Assembly (NCBI RefSeq): GCF_019890935.1
Contig: NZ_CP082333.1
Coordinates: forward strand, 2,506,001-2,570,000
Source of the DNA: Exiguobacterium acetylicum
Lineage (GTDB): Bacteria > Bacillota > Bacilli > Exiguobacteriales > Exiguobacteriaceae
DNA length: 64,000 nucleotides
Reading direction: 5' to 3'
Below are positions 28,205 through 39,077 of the stretch, one piece after another. The position numbers and the translations under genes were made by a program. Below the pieces are notes generated by a model. The model did not search any database. It saw only the letters and a list, made by a program, of their open reading frames with translations, and had not been told where the DNA came from. Each line of letters begins with the position of its first letter. Positions within the stretch are counted from its first letter, which is position 1.

Positions 28205-28280
28205 GCACCCGTAGCTCAGGGGATAGAGCACTGGTTTCCGGTACCAGGTGTCGGGAGTTCGAATCTCTCCGGGTGTACCA
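28205..28280 (+). tRNA. tRNA-Arg (anticodon CCG)
   Basis: 76 bases including encoded CCA. The acceptor stem GCACCCG pairs with CGGGTGT, the D arm is GCTCAGGGGATAGAGC, the anticodon stem CTGGT/ACCAG holds loop TTCCGGT (anticodon CCG), and the T arm reads GGGAGTTCGAATCTCTCC. A single tRNA with its own promoter and terminator. Confidence 0.95.
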
Positions 28281-28293
28281 TTTATTCAACTAC

Positions 28294-28326
28294 AAGGCAA
28301 TGCCAGCAATGGCGTTGCCTTTTTTC
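28294..28326 (+). terminator. Terminator of tRNA-Arg
   Basis: AAGGCAATGCC (28294-28304) pairs with GGCGTTGCCTT (28311-28321), followed by a T run. Confidence 0.9.
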
Positions 28327-28387
28327 TATATTGATATGTTTCATTTGCCCTTGTAATGGAAAAATACCTAAAAGTCGCATCGTATCT

Positions 28388-28404
28388 TTTGACCAATATT
28401 GACC
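28388..28404. promoter_or_regulatory. CtsR box upstream of clpP
   Basis: TTTGACC-AAT-ATTGACC is the complement of the CtsR heptad direct repeat (GGTCAAA-N3-GGTCAAA) with one mismatch. It covers the -35 and half the spacer of the clpP promoter. Confidence 0.88.
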
Positions 28405-28417
28405 AAAGGATTATGAT
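28389..28417 (+). promoter_or_regulatory. Sigma-A promoter of clpP
   Basis: TTGACC (28389-28394), 17 bases, TATGAT (28412-28417). Confidence 0.85.
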
Positions 28418-28468
28418 AAGGATAAGTCGAATAGGAAGCTACATACCAACTATAAGGAGGCAAAGACT

Positions 28469-29047
28469 ATGTTAATTCCAACAGTCATCGAACAAACAAA
28501 CCGCGGGGAACGTGCTTACGATATCTACTCACGTTTGCTAAAAGACCGCATCATTCTTCTCGGGAGCGCGATTGACGACAACGTCGCCAACTCAGTCGTT
28601 GCCCAACTTCTGTTCTTAGCAGCAGAAGATCCAGATAAAGAAATCTCGCTTTACATCAACAGCCCAGGTGGTTCGATCACTGCCGGTATGGCGATTTACG
28701 ATACAATGAACTTCATCAAGCCACAAGTCTCAACGATTTGTATCGGTATGGCTGCATCGATGGGTGCGTTCTTGCTCCAAGCAGGCGCAAAAGGAAAACG
28801 TTTCGCGTTACCAAACGCTGAAATCATGATCCACCAACCACTCGGTGGTACACAAGGTCAAGCATCGGATATCAAAATCCATGCGGAGCGTATCATCAAA
28901 ATGCGTGAGCACCTCAACAAAATCATGGCTGAAAACACAGGACAACCACTTGAAGTCATCGAACGCGATACAGAGCGTGACAACTTCATGTCAGCACAAG
29001 CTGCTGCTGATTACGGTCTCATCGACCGCGTCATGGAACGTGCATAA
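28469..29047 (+). CDS. clpP: ATP-dependent Clp protease proteolytic subunit
   Basis: Tetradecameric serine protease working with ClpX, ClpC or ClpE; it also degrades tmRNA-tagged proteins. Seen: 192 residues with catalytic triad S97 (GMAASMGA), H122 (MIHQP) and D171 (ERDNF). AAGGAGG precedes the ATG. Heat and misfolding control is indicated by the CtsR box over its promoter. Monocistronic. Confidence 0.98.
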   Translation: MLIPTVIEQTNRGERAYDIYSRLLKDRIILLGSAIDDNVANSVVAQLLFLAAEDPDKEISLYINSPGGSITAGMAIYDTMNFIKPQVSTICIGMAASMGAFLLQAGAKGKRFALPNAEIMIHQPLGGTQGQASDIKIHAERIIKMREHLNKIMAENTGQPLEVIERDTERDNFMSAQAAADYGLIDRVMERA

Positions 29048-29056
29048 GTCATCCAG

Positions 29057-29084
29057 AGTGTCTCCTTCGGGAGGCACTTTTTTT
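29057..29084 (+). terminator. Terminator of clpP
   Basis: AGTGTCTCC-TTCG-GGAGGCACT stem-loop with a UUCG tetraloop, then a T run. Confidence 0.9.
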
Positions 29085-29118
29085 GTATCCATAAAGTCTT
29101 GTCGTTTATCGTTGCATA

Positions 29119-29153
29119 CAAAAAAACCTCCCGTTCCTTATAGAACGAGAGGT
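29119..29153 (-). terminator. Terminator of the ribbon-helix-helix gene
   Basis: ACCTCCCGTTC (29126-29136) pairs with GAACGAGAGGT (29143-29153), then a seven-base T run on the minus strand. Confidence 0.9.
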
Positions 29154-29159
29154 CGATGA

Positions 29160-29396
29160 TCAGTCGATCAAGTCTGTGATGTCTGAAACGATATCGTGGT
29201 TTTCACGAATCAGCGAGTAGATCGCGTTCGCATGTGGCGAAAGCTCTTCTTCTGCTTGTAATTGTTTCAGGAATAAAGATGTTGCGAACGCAACGAGTGT
29301 GCTTTTCGGTACACCGATTGATTTCGCTTTTTTTGTTAACACTTCATCAAACTTCGCATCGACTGTCAGCGAAATACGTTTCTTTTCGTTAGCCAT
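29160..29396 (-). CDS. Small ribbon-helix-helix-like protein
   Basis: Seen: 78 residues. KKRISLTVDAKFDEVLTKKAKSIGVPKSTLVAFATSLFL has the beta-helix-helix layout of CopG/Arc-type DNA-binding proteins (one short strand, then two helices with a Ser/Thr turn). AAGGAG precedes the ATG. It stands alone with its own terminator and has no toxin partner next to it, so an antitoxin role is not supported. Target unknown. Confidence 0.6.
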   Translation of the reverse strand: MANEKKRISLTVDAKFDEVLTKKAKSIGVPKSTLVAFATSLFLKQLQAEEELSPHANAIYSLIRENHDIVSDITDLID

Positions 29397-29478
29397 TTCA
29401 AAAACTCCTTAATTCGAACATTTAGTTGCATCGACTATATATTATAGTAGACTATGGTTCATCCCGCAAGCGACCCTC

Positions 29479-30435
29479 TTATAAGGCCCCTGTCATCGAC
29501 TCGCCATTTCGTACTTTTTCAGCGATTTGATCAATCTTCCGCAACCGGTGATTGATCCCTGATTTTGAGATGGAGCCGCTTTCGACCATCTCCCCGAGCT
29601 CTTGTAACGTGACGTCTTGATGTGTCACGCGCAAGATCGCGATCTCCTTCAGCTTATCCGGTAAGACATCAAGTCCGACCGTCCGCTCGAGGAACTTGAT
29701 GTTCTCGACTTGGCGTAATGCCGCACCGACCGTCTTGTTGAGGTTCGCCGTCTCACAGTTGACGAGACGGTTGACCGAGTTACGCATATCTTTTAAGATC
29801 CGGACGTCCTCGAACCGCAGCATCGATTGTGTCGCATCAACGAGCTTGAGGAAATCAGAAATCTTTTCGCTCTCCTTGATATAAAGGATGTGTCCCTTTT
29901 TTCGTTCGATTGCCTTTGCGTTCAAATCAAAGACGTTCGATAGACCACGGAGCGCCGCATTGTGTTCTTCATATAAGCTGAAGATCTCCAAGTGATACGA
30001 CGACGTAGCTGGATTGTTGAGCGAACCTCCGGCGAGGAACGCCCCTCGTAAATAAGCGCGTGCTTTTCGTTCATCGTTAAGGATCGTGTCACTGATTGAA
30101 CGAATCATCGTGAACCCCTCTCCGAGGATTCCGAGGTCTTGCAAAATCTTATCCGCCTGTTGTTTGACGCGGACGATGTAGACGTTATTCTTTTTCAGAC
30201 GCATTTTCTTCCGCACGAGCAGATCAAGATGGACTCCGTATGCTTTTTTCAGCAATGAGTAGATCCGACGGGCAATCGAGGCATTCTCGGTCGAGATATC
30301 GAGTGTCAGACCACGTCCGAGACCGAACGAGATCGCACCGTTCATCCGAGCGAGTGCCGCGAGTTCCGCCTTCATCTCGTGATCGGTGATCGGAATCTGC
30401 GTTAATTCTTTTTTGACTTCTGAGGCAAAGCTCAT
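29479..30435 (-). CDS. whiA: WhiA family DNA-binding protein
   Basis: Conserved Gram-positive DNA-binding protein linked to cell division and chromosome segregation in B. subtilis. Seen: 318 residues. The N-terminal half resembles a LAGLIDADG homing-endonuclease fold ([24 protein letters not shown]) and the C-terminus is a helix-turn-helix ([27 protein letters not shown]). It overlaps yvcK by 4 bases in the rapZ-yvcK-whiA operon. Confidence 0.95.
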   Translation of the reverse strand: MSFASEVKKELTQIPITDHEMKAELAALARMNGAISFGLGRGLTLDISTENASIARRIYSLLKKAYGVHLDLLVRKKMRLKKNNVYIVRVKQQADKILQDLGILGEGFTMIRSISDTILNDERKARAYLRGAFLAGGSLNNPATSSYHLEIFSLYEEHNAALRGLSNVFDLNAKAIERKKGHILYIKESEKISDFLKLVDATQSMLRFEDVRILKDMRNSVNRLVNCETANLNKTVGAALRQVENIKFLERTVGLDVLPDKLKEIAILRVTHQDVTLQELGEMVESGSISKSGINHRLRKIDQIAEKVRNGESMTGAL

Positions 30436-31430
30436 GTCAGCTCCTCCTTTCCTTCGAGTTGACGCATCCGTCGAATCGACAACACTTTTCGCATGACGAG
30501 GCTAGCGACGGCATCTGAGTCATGACGGATGAAGTGATGATTGTAATCGACGATATCGTCTGCTAGCACTTCAACGCCAGCGAGCTCGAATTGTTTTTCA
30601 TTATAGGTGACGATGTCAGCGTGATCCTTCTGGTATTTCTTCAGGTAACTCGCATCGATCGATTCGTTGTTGACGATGATCGTATCAACGACGCCTTGTC
30701 CGAGGAAGCGTTCAAGTGCCGCTAAATGTTCATTCGCTGTGAACGCCGTCGTCTCGCCGGGTTGTGTCATGACGTTACAAATATAGACGACCGGAGCCAG
30801 TGATTGTTGGATCGCTTCCCGGATCTCATCGATCAGGACGTTCGGGATGATACTCGTATAGAGACTACCCGGACCAAGGACGATGACGTCGGCGTCAAGA
30901 ATCGCCTGAATCGCTTCCGGTACCGGACGGACGTCTTGTTCCTCGAGGAAGATCCGTTCGATTTTCTTGCCGACTTTCGGAATCAACGACTCGCCTTTGA
31001 CGATCGTCCCGTCCTCGAACTCAGCACATAACGTGATCGTCCGCTCCGTCGCCGGATAGACTTTTCCTTCCGCGTTCAACAGTTGTCCCATGACGCCAAT
31101 CGCTTCGACGAACGAACCGTTACAGAGCTGGGTTGCTGCCGTCAGCATCAAGTTTCCGAGCGAATGCCCGTGTAAGCCTTCCCCGGTCTCGAACCGGTAC
31201 TGCATGATTCGGTCCATCAACGTCTCCGACTTCGATAAGGAGACGATGACGTTTCGGATATCGCCCGGCGGCAACATGTTGAATTCCGTCCGCAGACGAC
31301 CAGAACTGCCGCCGTCATCAGCGACCGTGACGATGGCTGTGATGTCGAGCGGATAATGCTTCAGTCCACGAAGAAGCGTCGAGAGTCCCGTCCCGCCACC
31401 GACAGCGACGACTTTACGTTCCCATTTCAT
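30432..31430 (-). CDS. yvcK: Gluconeogenesis factor YvcK/MgfK
   Basis: CofD-like protein needed for growth on gluconeogenic carbon and for cell-shape control in B. subtilis; binds UDP-sugars. Seen: 332 residues, [40 protein letters not shown] and [14 protein letters not shown]-like text. ATG at 31430 is preferred to the GTG one codon upstream because GGAGGAG is then better spaced. It overlaps both neighbours by a few bases. Confidence 0.94.
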   Translation of the reverse strand: MKWERKVVAVGGGTGLSTLLRGLKHYPLDITAIVTVADDGGSSGRLRTEFNMLPPGDIRNVIVSLSKSETLMDRIMQYRFETGEGLHGHSLGNLMLTAATQLCNGSFVEAIGVMGQLLNAEGKVYPATERTITLCAEFEDGTIVKGESLIPKVGKKIERIFLEEQDVRPVPEAIQAILDADVIVLGPGSLYTSIIPNVLIDEIREAIQQSLAPVVYICNVMTQPGETTAFTANEHLAALERFLGQGVVDTIIVNNESIDASYLKKYQKDHADIVTYNEKQFELAGVEVLADDIVDYNHHFIRHDSDAVASLVMRKVLSIRRMRQLEGKEELT

Positions 31431-32299
31431 CACTTCTCCTCCTTCGCATGCACATAATCCCGGTGATTCGTCTCGATGTGATACTGCGTCGCAAATTCTT
31501 TACTGATCGCTTCCGCGAACGTAATCGAGCGGTGTTTCCCGCCTGTACAACCGAGGGCGATGACGAGTTGCGACTTCCCTTCCCGCTCGTATTGTGGAAT
31601 CAGGAACTCGAGCAAGTCGACGAGTTTTTTATAGAACAGCTTCGCTTCCGGCCACTGCATGACGTACGACGCGACTTCCTCGTCGAGTCCTGTTTTTGGA
31701 CGCAGCTCTGGAATGTAGAACGGATTCGGTAAGAAGCGCAGGTCAAAGACGAGATCGGCATCAAGCGGTAAGCCGTGTTTGAAACCGAACGACATGACGT
31801 TGACCGTGAACGGAATCCGCGTGCCTTCCGTGAACTCCTTCAAGAGACGCTCTTTCAGTGCAAGCGGCTTGATGTCACTCGTATCAATCAGCATCTGTGC
31901 CTTATCACGGAATCCTTCGAGCAACGTCCGCTCCCGTTCGATCCCGATCAATGGGGAATCTGTCGGTGCGAGCGGGTGCGAACGACGCGATTCCTTGTAA
32001 CGACGTACGAGGACATCGTTTCGTGCATCAAGATACAGCATCCGGATTTGTAAGTCCGTTTTCTTTAAATCCTCATAGACGACAAAAAAGCTGTCGATGA
32101 AATCACGCGCGCGGGTATCGATGGCAACGGCGATTTTAGGACGCACTTGTCCAATGACTTCGATGAGATGCGGCAGTAACGTCGGGGGTAAATTGTCGAC
32201 ACAAAAATAGCCTAAGTCCTCAAAGCTGTTCATTGCGACAGTCTTCCCAGCCCCACTCATACCCGTGATGATGACAAGTTGCGGTTGATTCTGTTCCAT
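31430..32299 (-). CDS. rapZ: RNase adapter/nucleotide-binding protein RapZ (YvcJ)
   Basis: P-loop protein; YvcJ hydrolyses nucleotides and affects competence in B. subtilis, and RapZ in E. coli guides RNase E. Seen: 289 residues with Walker A GMSGAGKT (13-20), YFCVDNLPP, and the C-terminal [16 protein letters not shown]. Stop TGA shares a base with the yvcK start. First gene of the rapZ-yvcK-whiA operon. Confidence 0.95.
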   Translation of the reverse strand: MEQNQPQLVIITGMSGAGKTVAMNSFEDLGYFCVDNLPPTLLPHLIEVIGQVRPKIAVAIDTRARDFIDSFFVVYEDLKKTDLQIRMLYLDARNDVLVRRYKESRRSHPLAPTDSPLIGIERERTLLEGFRDKAQMLIDTSDIKPLALKERLLKEFTEGTRIPFTVNVMSFGFKHGLPLDADLVFDLRFLPNPFYIPELRPKTGLDEEVASYVMQWPEAKLFYKKLVDLLEFLIPQYEREGKSQLVIALGCTGGKHRSITFAEAISKEFATQYHIETNHRDYVHAKEEK

Positions 32300-32359
32300 C
32301 TTTTCGCCCTCCAGACAACAGTTCCGTGTGTATTTTTCACTTCTTTCTCAGTATATCAT

Positions 32360-32406
32360 AAAAAAAGAGCCAGCTTCACTGAAGTCTCCTTCAATGAAAC
32401 TGGTTC
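32360..32406 (-). terminator. Terminator of trxB
   Basis: GAGCCAGCTTCACTGAAG (32367-32384) pairs almost fully with 32389-32406. A T run follows on the minus strand. Confidence 0.9.
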
Positions 32407-32410
32407 GATA

Positions 32411-34919
<2,509 letters not shown>

Positions 34920-34998
34920 GATTCAAGCCCCCATAAATAGTAAACTGGTTTCGTAGTTGCAGACACAAGAATACCCTATCTCTAGGAGGCATGCAACA

Positions 34999-35030
34999 GA
35001 AAAAAACGCCGGAGTTCATCCCCAGCGTTT
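34999..35030 (-). terminator. Terminator overlapping the kapB 3' end
   Basis: AACGCCGG (35005-35012) and CCAGCGTT (35022-35029) pair with one wobble. The upstream arm lies in the last kapB codons and the stop is in the loop. A T run follows. Confidence 0.75.
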
Positions 35031-35396
35031 CGCATAAATCGATTCCAGTTCTTTGTAATTCTCTAAGCATTTTCGTACAAAAGCATCCGTCTCTGGATTC
35101 AGTCCTTCAAGACGTGCCACGTCCTTGTCATATGCCTGCCGTAAGCTCGTCGCATAATCCGGAATCTCTCCGTCATACGCATAAACGACTGCGGGCGAAA
35201 CCGTGATCTTTTCGTGCTTATGCAAGGCGGTCCGGATATGGAAGAGTGGAACATCGACTTGGTTCGGTTGGTGAAGATCCCCTTGAACGGGATGCTTCTC
35301 AACAGCCAACACCTCAACGACGAGACCTTGTGGACGTTCGGCGAATAATCTTCCGAAATACTTTCCTGTCTTATACGTAAAGCGGATGTGCGTCAT
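35016..35396 (-). CDS. kapB: Kinase-associated protein B (KapB family)
   Basis: In B. subtilis KapB supports the KinB input to the sporulation phosphorelay. Seen: 126 residues. The family text is clear: YKTGKY, VEVLAVEKHPVQGDLHQP, VPLFHIRTAL and GEIPDYATSLRQA. No lipobox is visible. No kinB lies beside it; its neighbours are yvoF and the TPR gene. Exiguobacterium is not known to sporulate, so another role is likely. Transcription ends inside its own 3' end. Confidence 0.88.
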   Translation of the reverse strand: MTHIRFTYKTGKYFGRLFAERPQGLVVEVLAVEKHPVQGDLHQPNQVDVPLFHIRTALHKHEKITVSPAVVYAYDGEIPDYATSLRQAYDKDVARLEGLNPETDAFVRKCLENYKELESIYAKRWG

Positions 35397-35426
35397 CTTT
35401 TTTCCTTCTTCCTTCTCACAGTTTTG

Positions 35427-35909
35427 TCACATTTCGTGCCGGCGAAGCGGCTGACTCGAGACGCGTTCGTTCGGTGCAATGTCTCGGTGAACGACTGATC
35501 CGGCACCAACGACGGCACCATCTCCGATCGTTACGCCCGGTAGGATCGTCACGTTCGCACCGATCAAAACGTTACTTCCGATGACGACGTCACCTAAACG
35601 ATACTCCGTCGTCAAATATTCATGACAGAGAATCGTCGTATTGAAGCCGATGATCGTATTGTCACCAATCGTGATCCGCTCCGGGAACATCGTGTCCGGC
35701 ATCACCATCAAGGCAAGTGCCGTCTTCTCCCCGATCTTCATCCGGAGACACGTCCGGTAGAGCGCGTTCTTAAAACGTAGCGACGGAGCAAACCGCCCGA
35801 TCGTGATGATCGTAAAGCACCACATCACTTTAAAGAACGACACAGTCCGGTACATGTGCCAGAGTGGATTCGTCGTCCCGACCTGAAACCGATCAGTTCG
35901 CCGTGCCAT
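35427..35909 (-). CDS. Hexapeptide-repeat acyltransferase (YvoF-like)
   Basis: Left-handed beta-helix O-acetyltransferase of unknown substrate. Seen: 160 residues with hexapeptide turns (ITIGDNTIIGFNT, VVIGSNVLIGANVTILPGVTIGDGAVVGAGSVV). GGAGG precedes ATG at 35909, so 17 further upstream codons are excluded. It overlaps ppaX by 17 bases; lgt-ppaX-yvoF is the conserved order. Confidence 0.87.
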   Translation of the reverse strand: MARRTDRFQVGTTNPLWHMYRTVSFFKVMWCFTIITIGRFAPSLRFKNALYRTCLRMKIGEKTALALMVMPDTMFPERITIGDNTIIGFNTTILCHEYLTTEYRLGDVVIGSNVLIGANVTILPGVTIGDGAVVGAGSVVHRDIAPNERVSSQPLRRHEM

Positions 35910-36549
35910 TTTGTTCCTCCAGCCAAGCAGCAAGATGATCCATCGAATCAATGATGACATCCGGCTCGAGTGCCTCTAAGTACGCGCGTCCTTTGATTGC
36001 CCAACCGACCGCGACTGTCTTCAGTCCCGCGTTCTTACCACCGAGAATGTCCGTATCGTTGTCACCGACCATGATCGTTTCGTCTGCTGTTGCTCCAAGC
36101 AACTGCATCGCTTTTTCGAACGGCTCGACGGCTGGTTTTTCTTCCGTTACGTCGTCGGCTGCGATGACCGCGTCAAAGAGTGACGTCAATCCGAATAACT
36201 CGATACCGCGAAGAGCGACACGACGACTCTTCGACGTGACGACCGCCATCTTGTAGCCTGCTTCATGCAGACGACGTAAGCCGTCAAGCACACCTGGATA
36301 CTCGAGCACGAGCGCGTCATGCATCGCGATGTTGTAGCTACGGTAAAAAGCGACCATCTCTTTCCACTGTTCCGCGTTCATCGCTGAAAATGATTTTTCT
36401 AGCGTCGGACCGATGAACGGAAGCAGTTCCGCTTCCGTGAACGTCCGATCCGGATAATAGTAACTGAGTGTATGCTCGAAGCTTTTTAAAATCAACGGAT
36501 TCGTGTCGATCAACGTTCCATCTAAATCAAACAGTAGCGTGCGAATCAT
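35893..36549 (-). CDS. ppaX: Pyrophosphatase PpaX
   Basis: HAD-family hydrolase of pyrophosphate released by HPr-Ser-P phosphorolysis (HprK). Seen: 218 residues. Motif I FDLDGTLIDT (7-16), motif II VVTSKSR, and motif IV MVGDNDTDILGGKNAG are intact. It sits in hprK-lgt-ppaX, which ties it to catabolite control. Only three bases separate it from lgt. Confidence 0.93.
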   Translation of the reverse strand: MIRTLLFDLDGTLIDTNPLILKSFEHTLSYYYPDRTFTEAELLPFIGPTLEKSFSAMNAEQWKEMVAFYRSYNIAMHDALVLEYPGVLDGLRRLHEAGYKMAVVTSKSRRVALRGIELFGLTSLFDAVIAADDVTEEKPAVEPFEKAMQLLGATADETIMVGDNDTDILGGKNAGLKTVAVGWAIKGRAYLEALEPDVIIDSMDHLAAWLEEQNGTAN

Positions 36550-36552
36550 TGA

Positions 36553-37386
36553 TTACTTCGCCTCCTTTTTCGAACCATCCAAGTAACGAACGGCGTTGCG
36601 GCGAACGACCATCATGATCACACCGAAGATGATCAAACAGATTGAGACGATTTGCGCCGTCCGGAGTCCATCTCCCATCAACAGACTGTCCGTCCGGAGA
36701 CCTTCGATATAGTAGCGTCCGATCGAGTACCACACGAGATAACCGAGGAATACATACCCACGACGTGGATTGAACTTCATCCGCCAGACGATCAACAGAA
36801 TGACACCGATGATGTTCCAGATGCTTTCATAGAGGAACGTCGGTAAGTAGTATGTTCCGTCAATGTACATCTGATTGACGATCCAGTTCGGTAAGTGCAG
36901 CGTATCTTGTAAGTACGACCATGTCGTCTCACCACCGTGTGCTTCTTGGTTGAAGAAGTTACCCCAGCGTCCGACAGCTTGCCCGAACAAGAGCGATGGT
37001 GCCAAGATATCAGCGATTTGCCAGAACGAGATCTTTTTCTTACGCGTATAGATGATGACCGTCAAAATCGCCCCGATGATCGCACCGTGAATCGCGATCC
37101 CACCTTGGCGGATATTGATGATTTGGTCAAGATGTTGACTATAGTAATCCCACTCGAACGCGACGTAGTAAATCCGGGCACAGATGATACTGATCGGAAT
37201 CGACCAGATGACGACATCGACCGCGTACTCTTCGTTGAAGCCGATCCGCTTCGACTCGAAGATCGCAATCAGGAGACCGACGACCGCACCGAGTGCGATG
37301 ACGATGCCGTACCAGTAAATCGGTACAGGACCGAGTTCAATCGCCACGCGGTCAAACGTTGGTTGTACAGAGGCTAAAGTTCCCAT
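36553..37386 (-). CDS. lgt: Prolipoprotein diacylglyceryl transferase
   Basis: Adds diacylglycerol to the lipobox cysteine of prolipoproteins. Seen: 277 residues, seven membrane segments, with GGIAIHGAIIG, the Lgt signature GRWGNFFNQEAHG, and the C-terminal GYLVWYSIGRYYIEGLRTDSL. The ATG shares its A with the hprK stop (TGATG). Substrates in this window include RbsB, CccB and the 1646-2416 lipoprotein. Confidence 0.97.
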   Translation of the reverse strand: MGTLASVQPTFDRVAIELGPVPIYWYGIVIALGAVVGLLIAIFESKRIGFNEEYAVDVVIWSIPISIICARIYYVAFEWDYYSQHLDQIINIRQGGIAIHGAIIGAILTVIIYTRKKKISFWQIADILAPSLLFGQAVGRWGNFFNQEAHGGETTWSYLQDTLHLPNWIVNQMYIDGTYYLPTFLYESIWNIIGVILLIVWRMKFNPRRGYVFLGYLVWYSIGRYYIEGLRTDSLLMGDGLRTAQIVSICLIIFGVIMMVVRRNAVRYLDGSKKEAK

Positions 37387-38321
37387 CAAAGACCACCATT
37401 CCCATCTTCAATTGCTTGCGCGAGACGTCCCGCGAATTCTTCTGCTGTGTTGATGCCCATGTTCTTCAGACGATAGTTCATCGCTGCGACTTCGATGATG
37501 ACAGCAAGGTTTCGTCCGGGACGAACCGGAATCGTCAGGAACGGAATTTCCGTATCGATGATTTGGAGTGTCTCTTGGTCCAGACCGACGCGGTCATAGA
37601 CTTTCGATTGATCCCAAATCTCGAGGTTACAGACGAGGCTGATCTTCTTGTGCGAGCGAACAGCGCCTGCACCGAACAACGTCATCACATCGATGATCCC
37701 GATTCCACGAATCTCAAGCAGATGCTGAATCAACTTCGGTGCTGTCCCAACGAGAATACCGTCACCCGTTTGACGAATCTCAACTGAGTCATCTGCCACC
37801 AAGCGGTGACCTCGCTTAACGAGTTCGAGTGCCGTTTCCGATTTACCGACACCACTCGCCCCTTTGATGAAGACACCGACACCATAGATATCGACCAGGA
37901 CACCATGCATCGCTGTCGTTGGCGCAAGTTCCGCTTCGAGGAAGTTCGTGATCTGTGACTCGACCGATGTCGTATGCCCTTTTGTCGTCAACAGTGGCAC
38001 GTTCGTCTCGTCTGCGGCTTGGATGATCGCTTCCGGTACTTCGAATCCACGTGTGATCAAGATACCAGGTGTTTCATCCGTACAGAGGACATTCGCTCGT
38101 TCGCGTTGTTCCTCGTACGTTAAATTATTGAAGAACGTCAATTCTGTTTTTCCGAGAATTTGGAGACGTTCTGCCGGGTAATAGGCATAATAACCGGCAA
38201 GCACAAGGCCAGGTCGGCACAAATCAGCCGTCAGAATCGGACGATGTAAGCCCTCTTCTCCCGTGACGATGTGGAGATTGAATTGTTTTACGATTTCAGC
38301 TGTTCGCACTTTTGGTTGCAC
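37386..38321 (-). CDS. hprK: HPr kinase/phosphorylase
   Basis: Phosphorylates and dephosphorylates Ser46 of HPr and so drives CcpA-dependent catabolite repression. Seen: 311 residues with Walker [10 protein letters not shown] near 155-163 and the HprK signature [20 protein letters not shown]. The start codon is GTG (38319-38321) after AAAGGGG. First gene of hprK-lgt-ppaX-yvoF. Functionally linked to the cre site before rbsR. Confidence 0.96.
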   Translation of the reverse strand: MQPKVRTAEIVKQFNLHIVTGEEGLHRPILTADLCRPGLVLAGYYAYYPAERLQILGKTELTFFNNLTYEEQRERANVLCTDETPGILITRGFEVPEAIIQAADETNVPLLTTKGHTTSVESQITNFLEAELAPTTAMHGVLVDIYGVGVFIKGASGVGKSETALELVKRGHRLVADDSVEIRQTGDGILVGTAPKLIQHLLEIRGIGIIDVMTLFGAGAVRSHKKISLVCNLEIWDQSKVYDRVGLDQETLQIIDTEIPFLTIPVRPGRNLAVIIEVAAMNYRLKNMGINTAEEFAGRLAQAIEDGNGGL

Positions 38322-38444
38322 GCTTCGTCAGCCCCTTTCACTTGAAGTATTGTACCATATTTTTATTCGATTCATGGAATTGGATTAGAAGCATGATTTC
38401 TTGGGAATGGAATAAAGAGTTAATATTTTGAAGGAGGTTTTGCC

Positions 38445-38831
38445 GTGATGTCAGGCGGTGGTATCGGATTGATTTTAGTCATTATCTTATTTGCGGTTCT
38501 AGCGATTGCTGGTTTCGTCTATCTCATCATCTCACTGATTGATATGTGGAAAGCATATTCGCGTAATCAAGATCAAACTGCTCTCTTATTCTTTATCATC
38601 TCAATCATCGGAATCTTCATTAGTGGTTCATTCATCTCCTACGTCCTCGCGATCATCTTCTATTGGAATCGCGCACGCGGAAAAAGTTGGCTCGGAATCG
38701 GTCTGATTCTCGTTTCGATCGTTCTTGCAATCATTGGTGTCATTGCCTTAATCTCGTTCGGTTACGATATGAATAATATCGAGAACATGAACTTCGACGA
38801 GCCGATGATGGATCAGGATTACAATTATTGA
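38445..38831 (+). CDS. Membrane protein of unknown function
   Basis: Not recognised. Seen: 128 residues with three transmembrane segments (about 8-30, 45-72 and 82-105) and an acidic Met/Asn-rich tail (NNIENMNFDEPMMDQDYNY). GAAGGAGG precedes both a GTG (38445) and an ATG one codon later; either may be the start. Divergent from hprK and closed by a terminator. Confidence 0.65.
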   Translation: MMSGGGIGLILVIILFAVLAIAGFVYLIISLIDMWKAYSRNQDQTALLFFIISIIGIFISGSFISYVLAIIFYWNRARGKSWLGIGLILVSIVLAIIGVIALISFGYDMNNIENMNFDEPMMDQDYNY

Positions 38832-38839
38832 TGTAAGCT

Positions 38840-38872
38840 ACACCCATCTTCTTATGAGGATGGGTGTTTTTG
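38840..38872 (+). terminator. Terminator of the 38445 gene
   Basis: ACACCCATC (38840-38848) pairs with GATGGGTGT (38859-38867), then TTTTTG. Confidence 0.85.
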
Positions 38873-38894
38873 TCTATGCAGCTGACGAAGCCCC

Positions 38895-39035
38895 ACTCGC
38901 GTGACTCCTATAGGAAAAAGCGCGGACATCCGCGCTGTCAGAAACAAACGAGACCCGGCTACTCGTTCCTAGAACGATGTAGCCGCGGTTTGTGTCTCGC
39001 CTGAGGAAAACACGCAAAGCGGATGCGATGTCATA
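38895..39035. repeat. Second structured intergenic repeat, possible non-coding RNA
   Basis: Two hairpins are certain: AGCGCGGA-CA-TCCGCGCT (38919-38936), and a branched stem with CGAGAC/GTCTCG (38949-38954, 38994-38999), CGGCTAC/GTAGCCG (38956-38962, 38979-38985) and CGTTC/GAACG (38964-38976). Fragments GACTCCT, AGCG and CGATGTC resemble the element near 17 kb, so both may belong to one diverged repeat family. Ends are approximate. Confidence 0.5.
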
Positions 39036-39070
39036 AGAAAAGCGCAACCTCTTTTTCAAGAAGTTGCGCT
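39036..39070 (-). terminator. Terminator of the YvlB-like gene
   Basis: AGCGCAACCTCTT (39041-39053) pairs with AAGAAGTTGCGCT (39058-39070). TTTTC follows on the minus strand. Confidence 0.85.
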
Positions 39071-39077
39071 GGTATGC

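Noticed and set aside
29160-29396. Antitoxin of a toxin-antitoxin pair
   Set aside because: Ribbon-helix-helix shape fits, but no toxin gene is adjacent and it has its own terminator.
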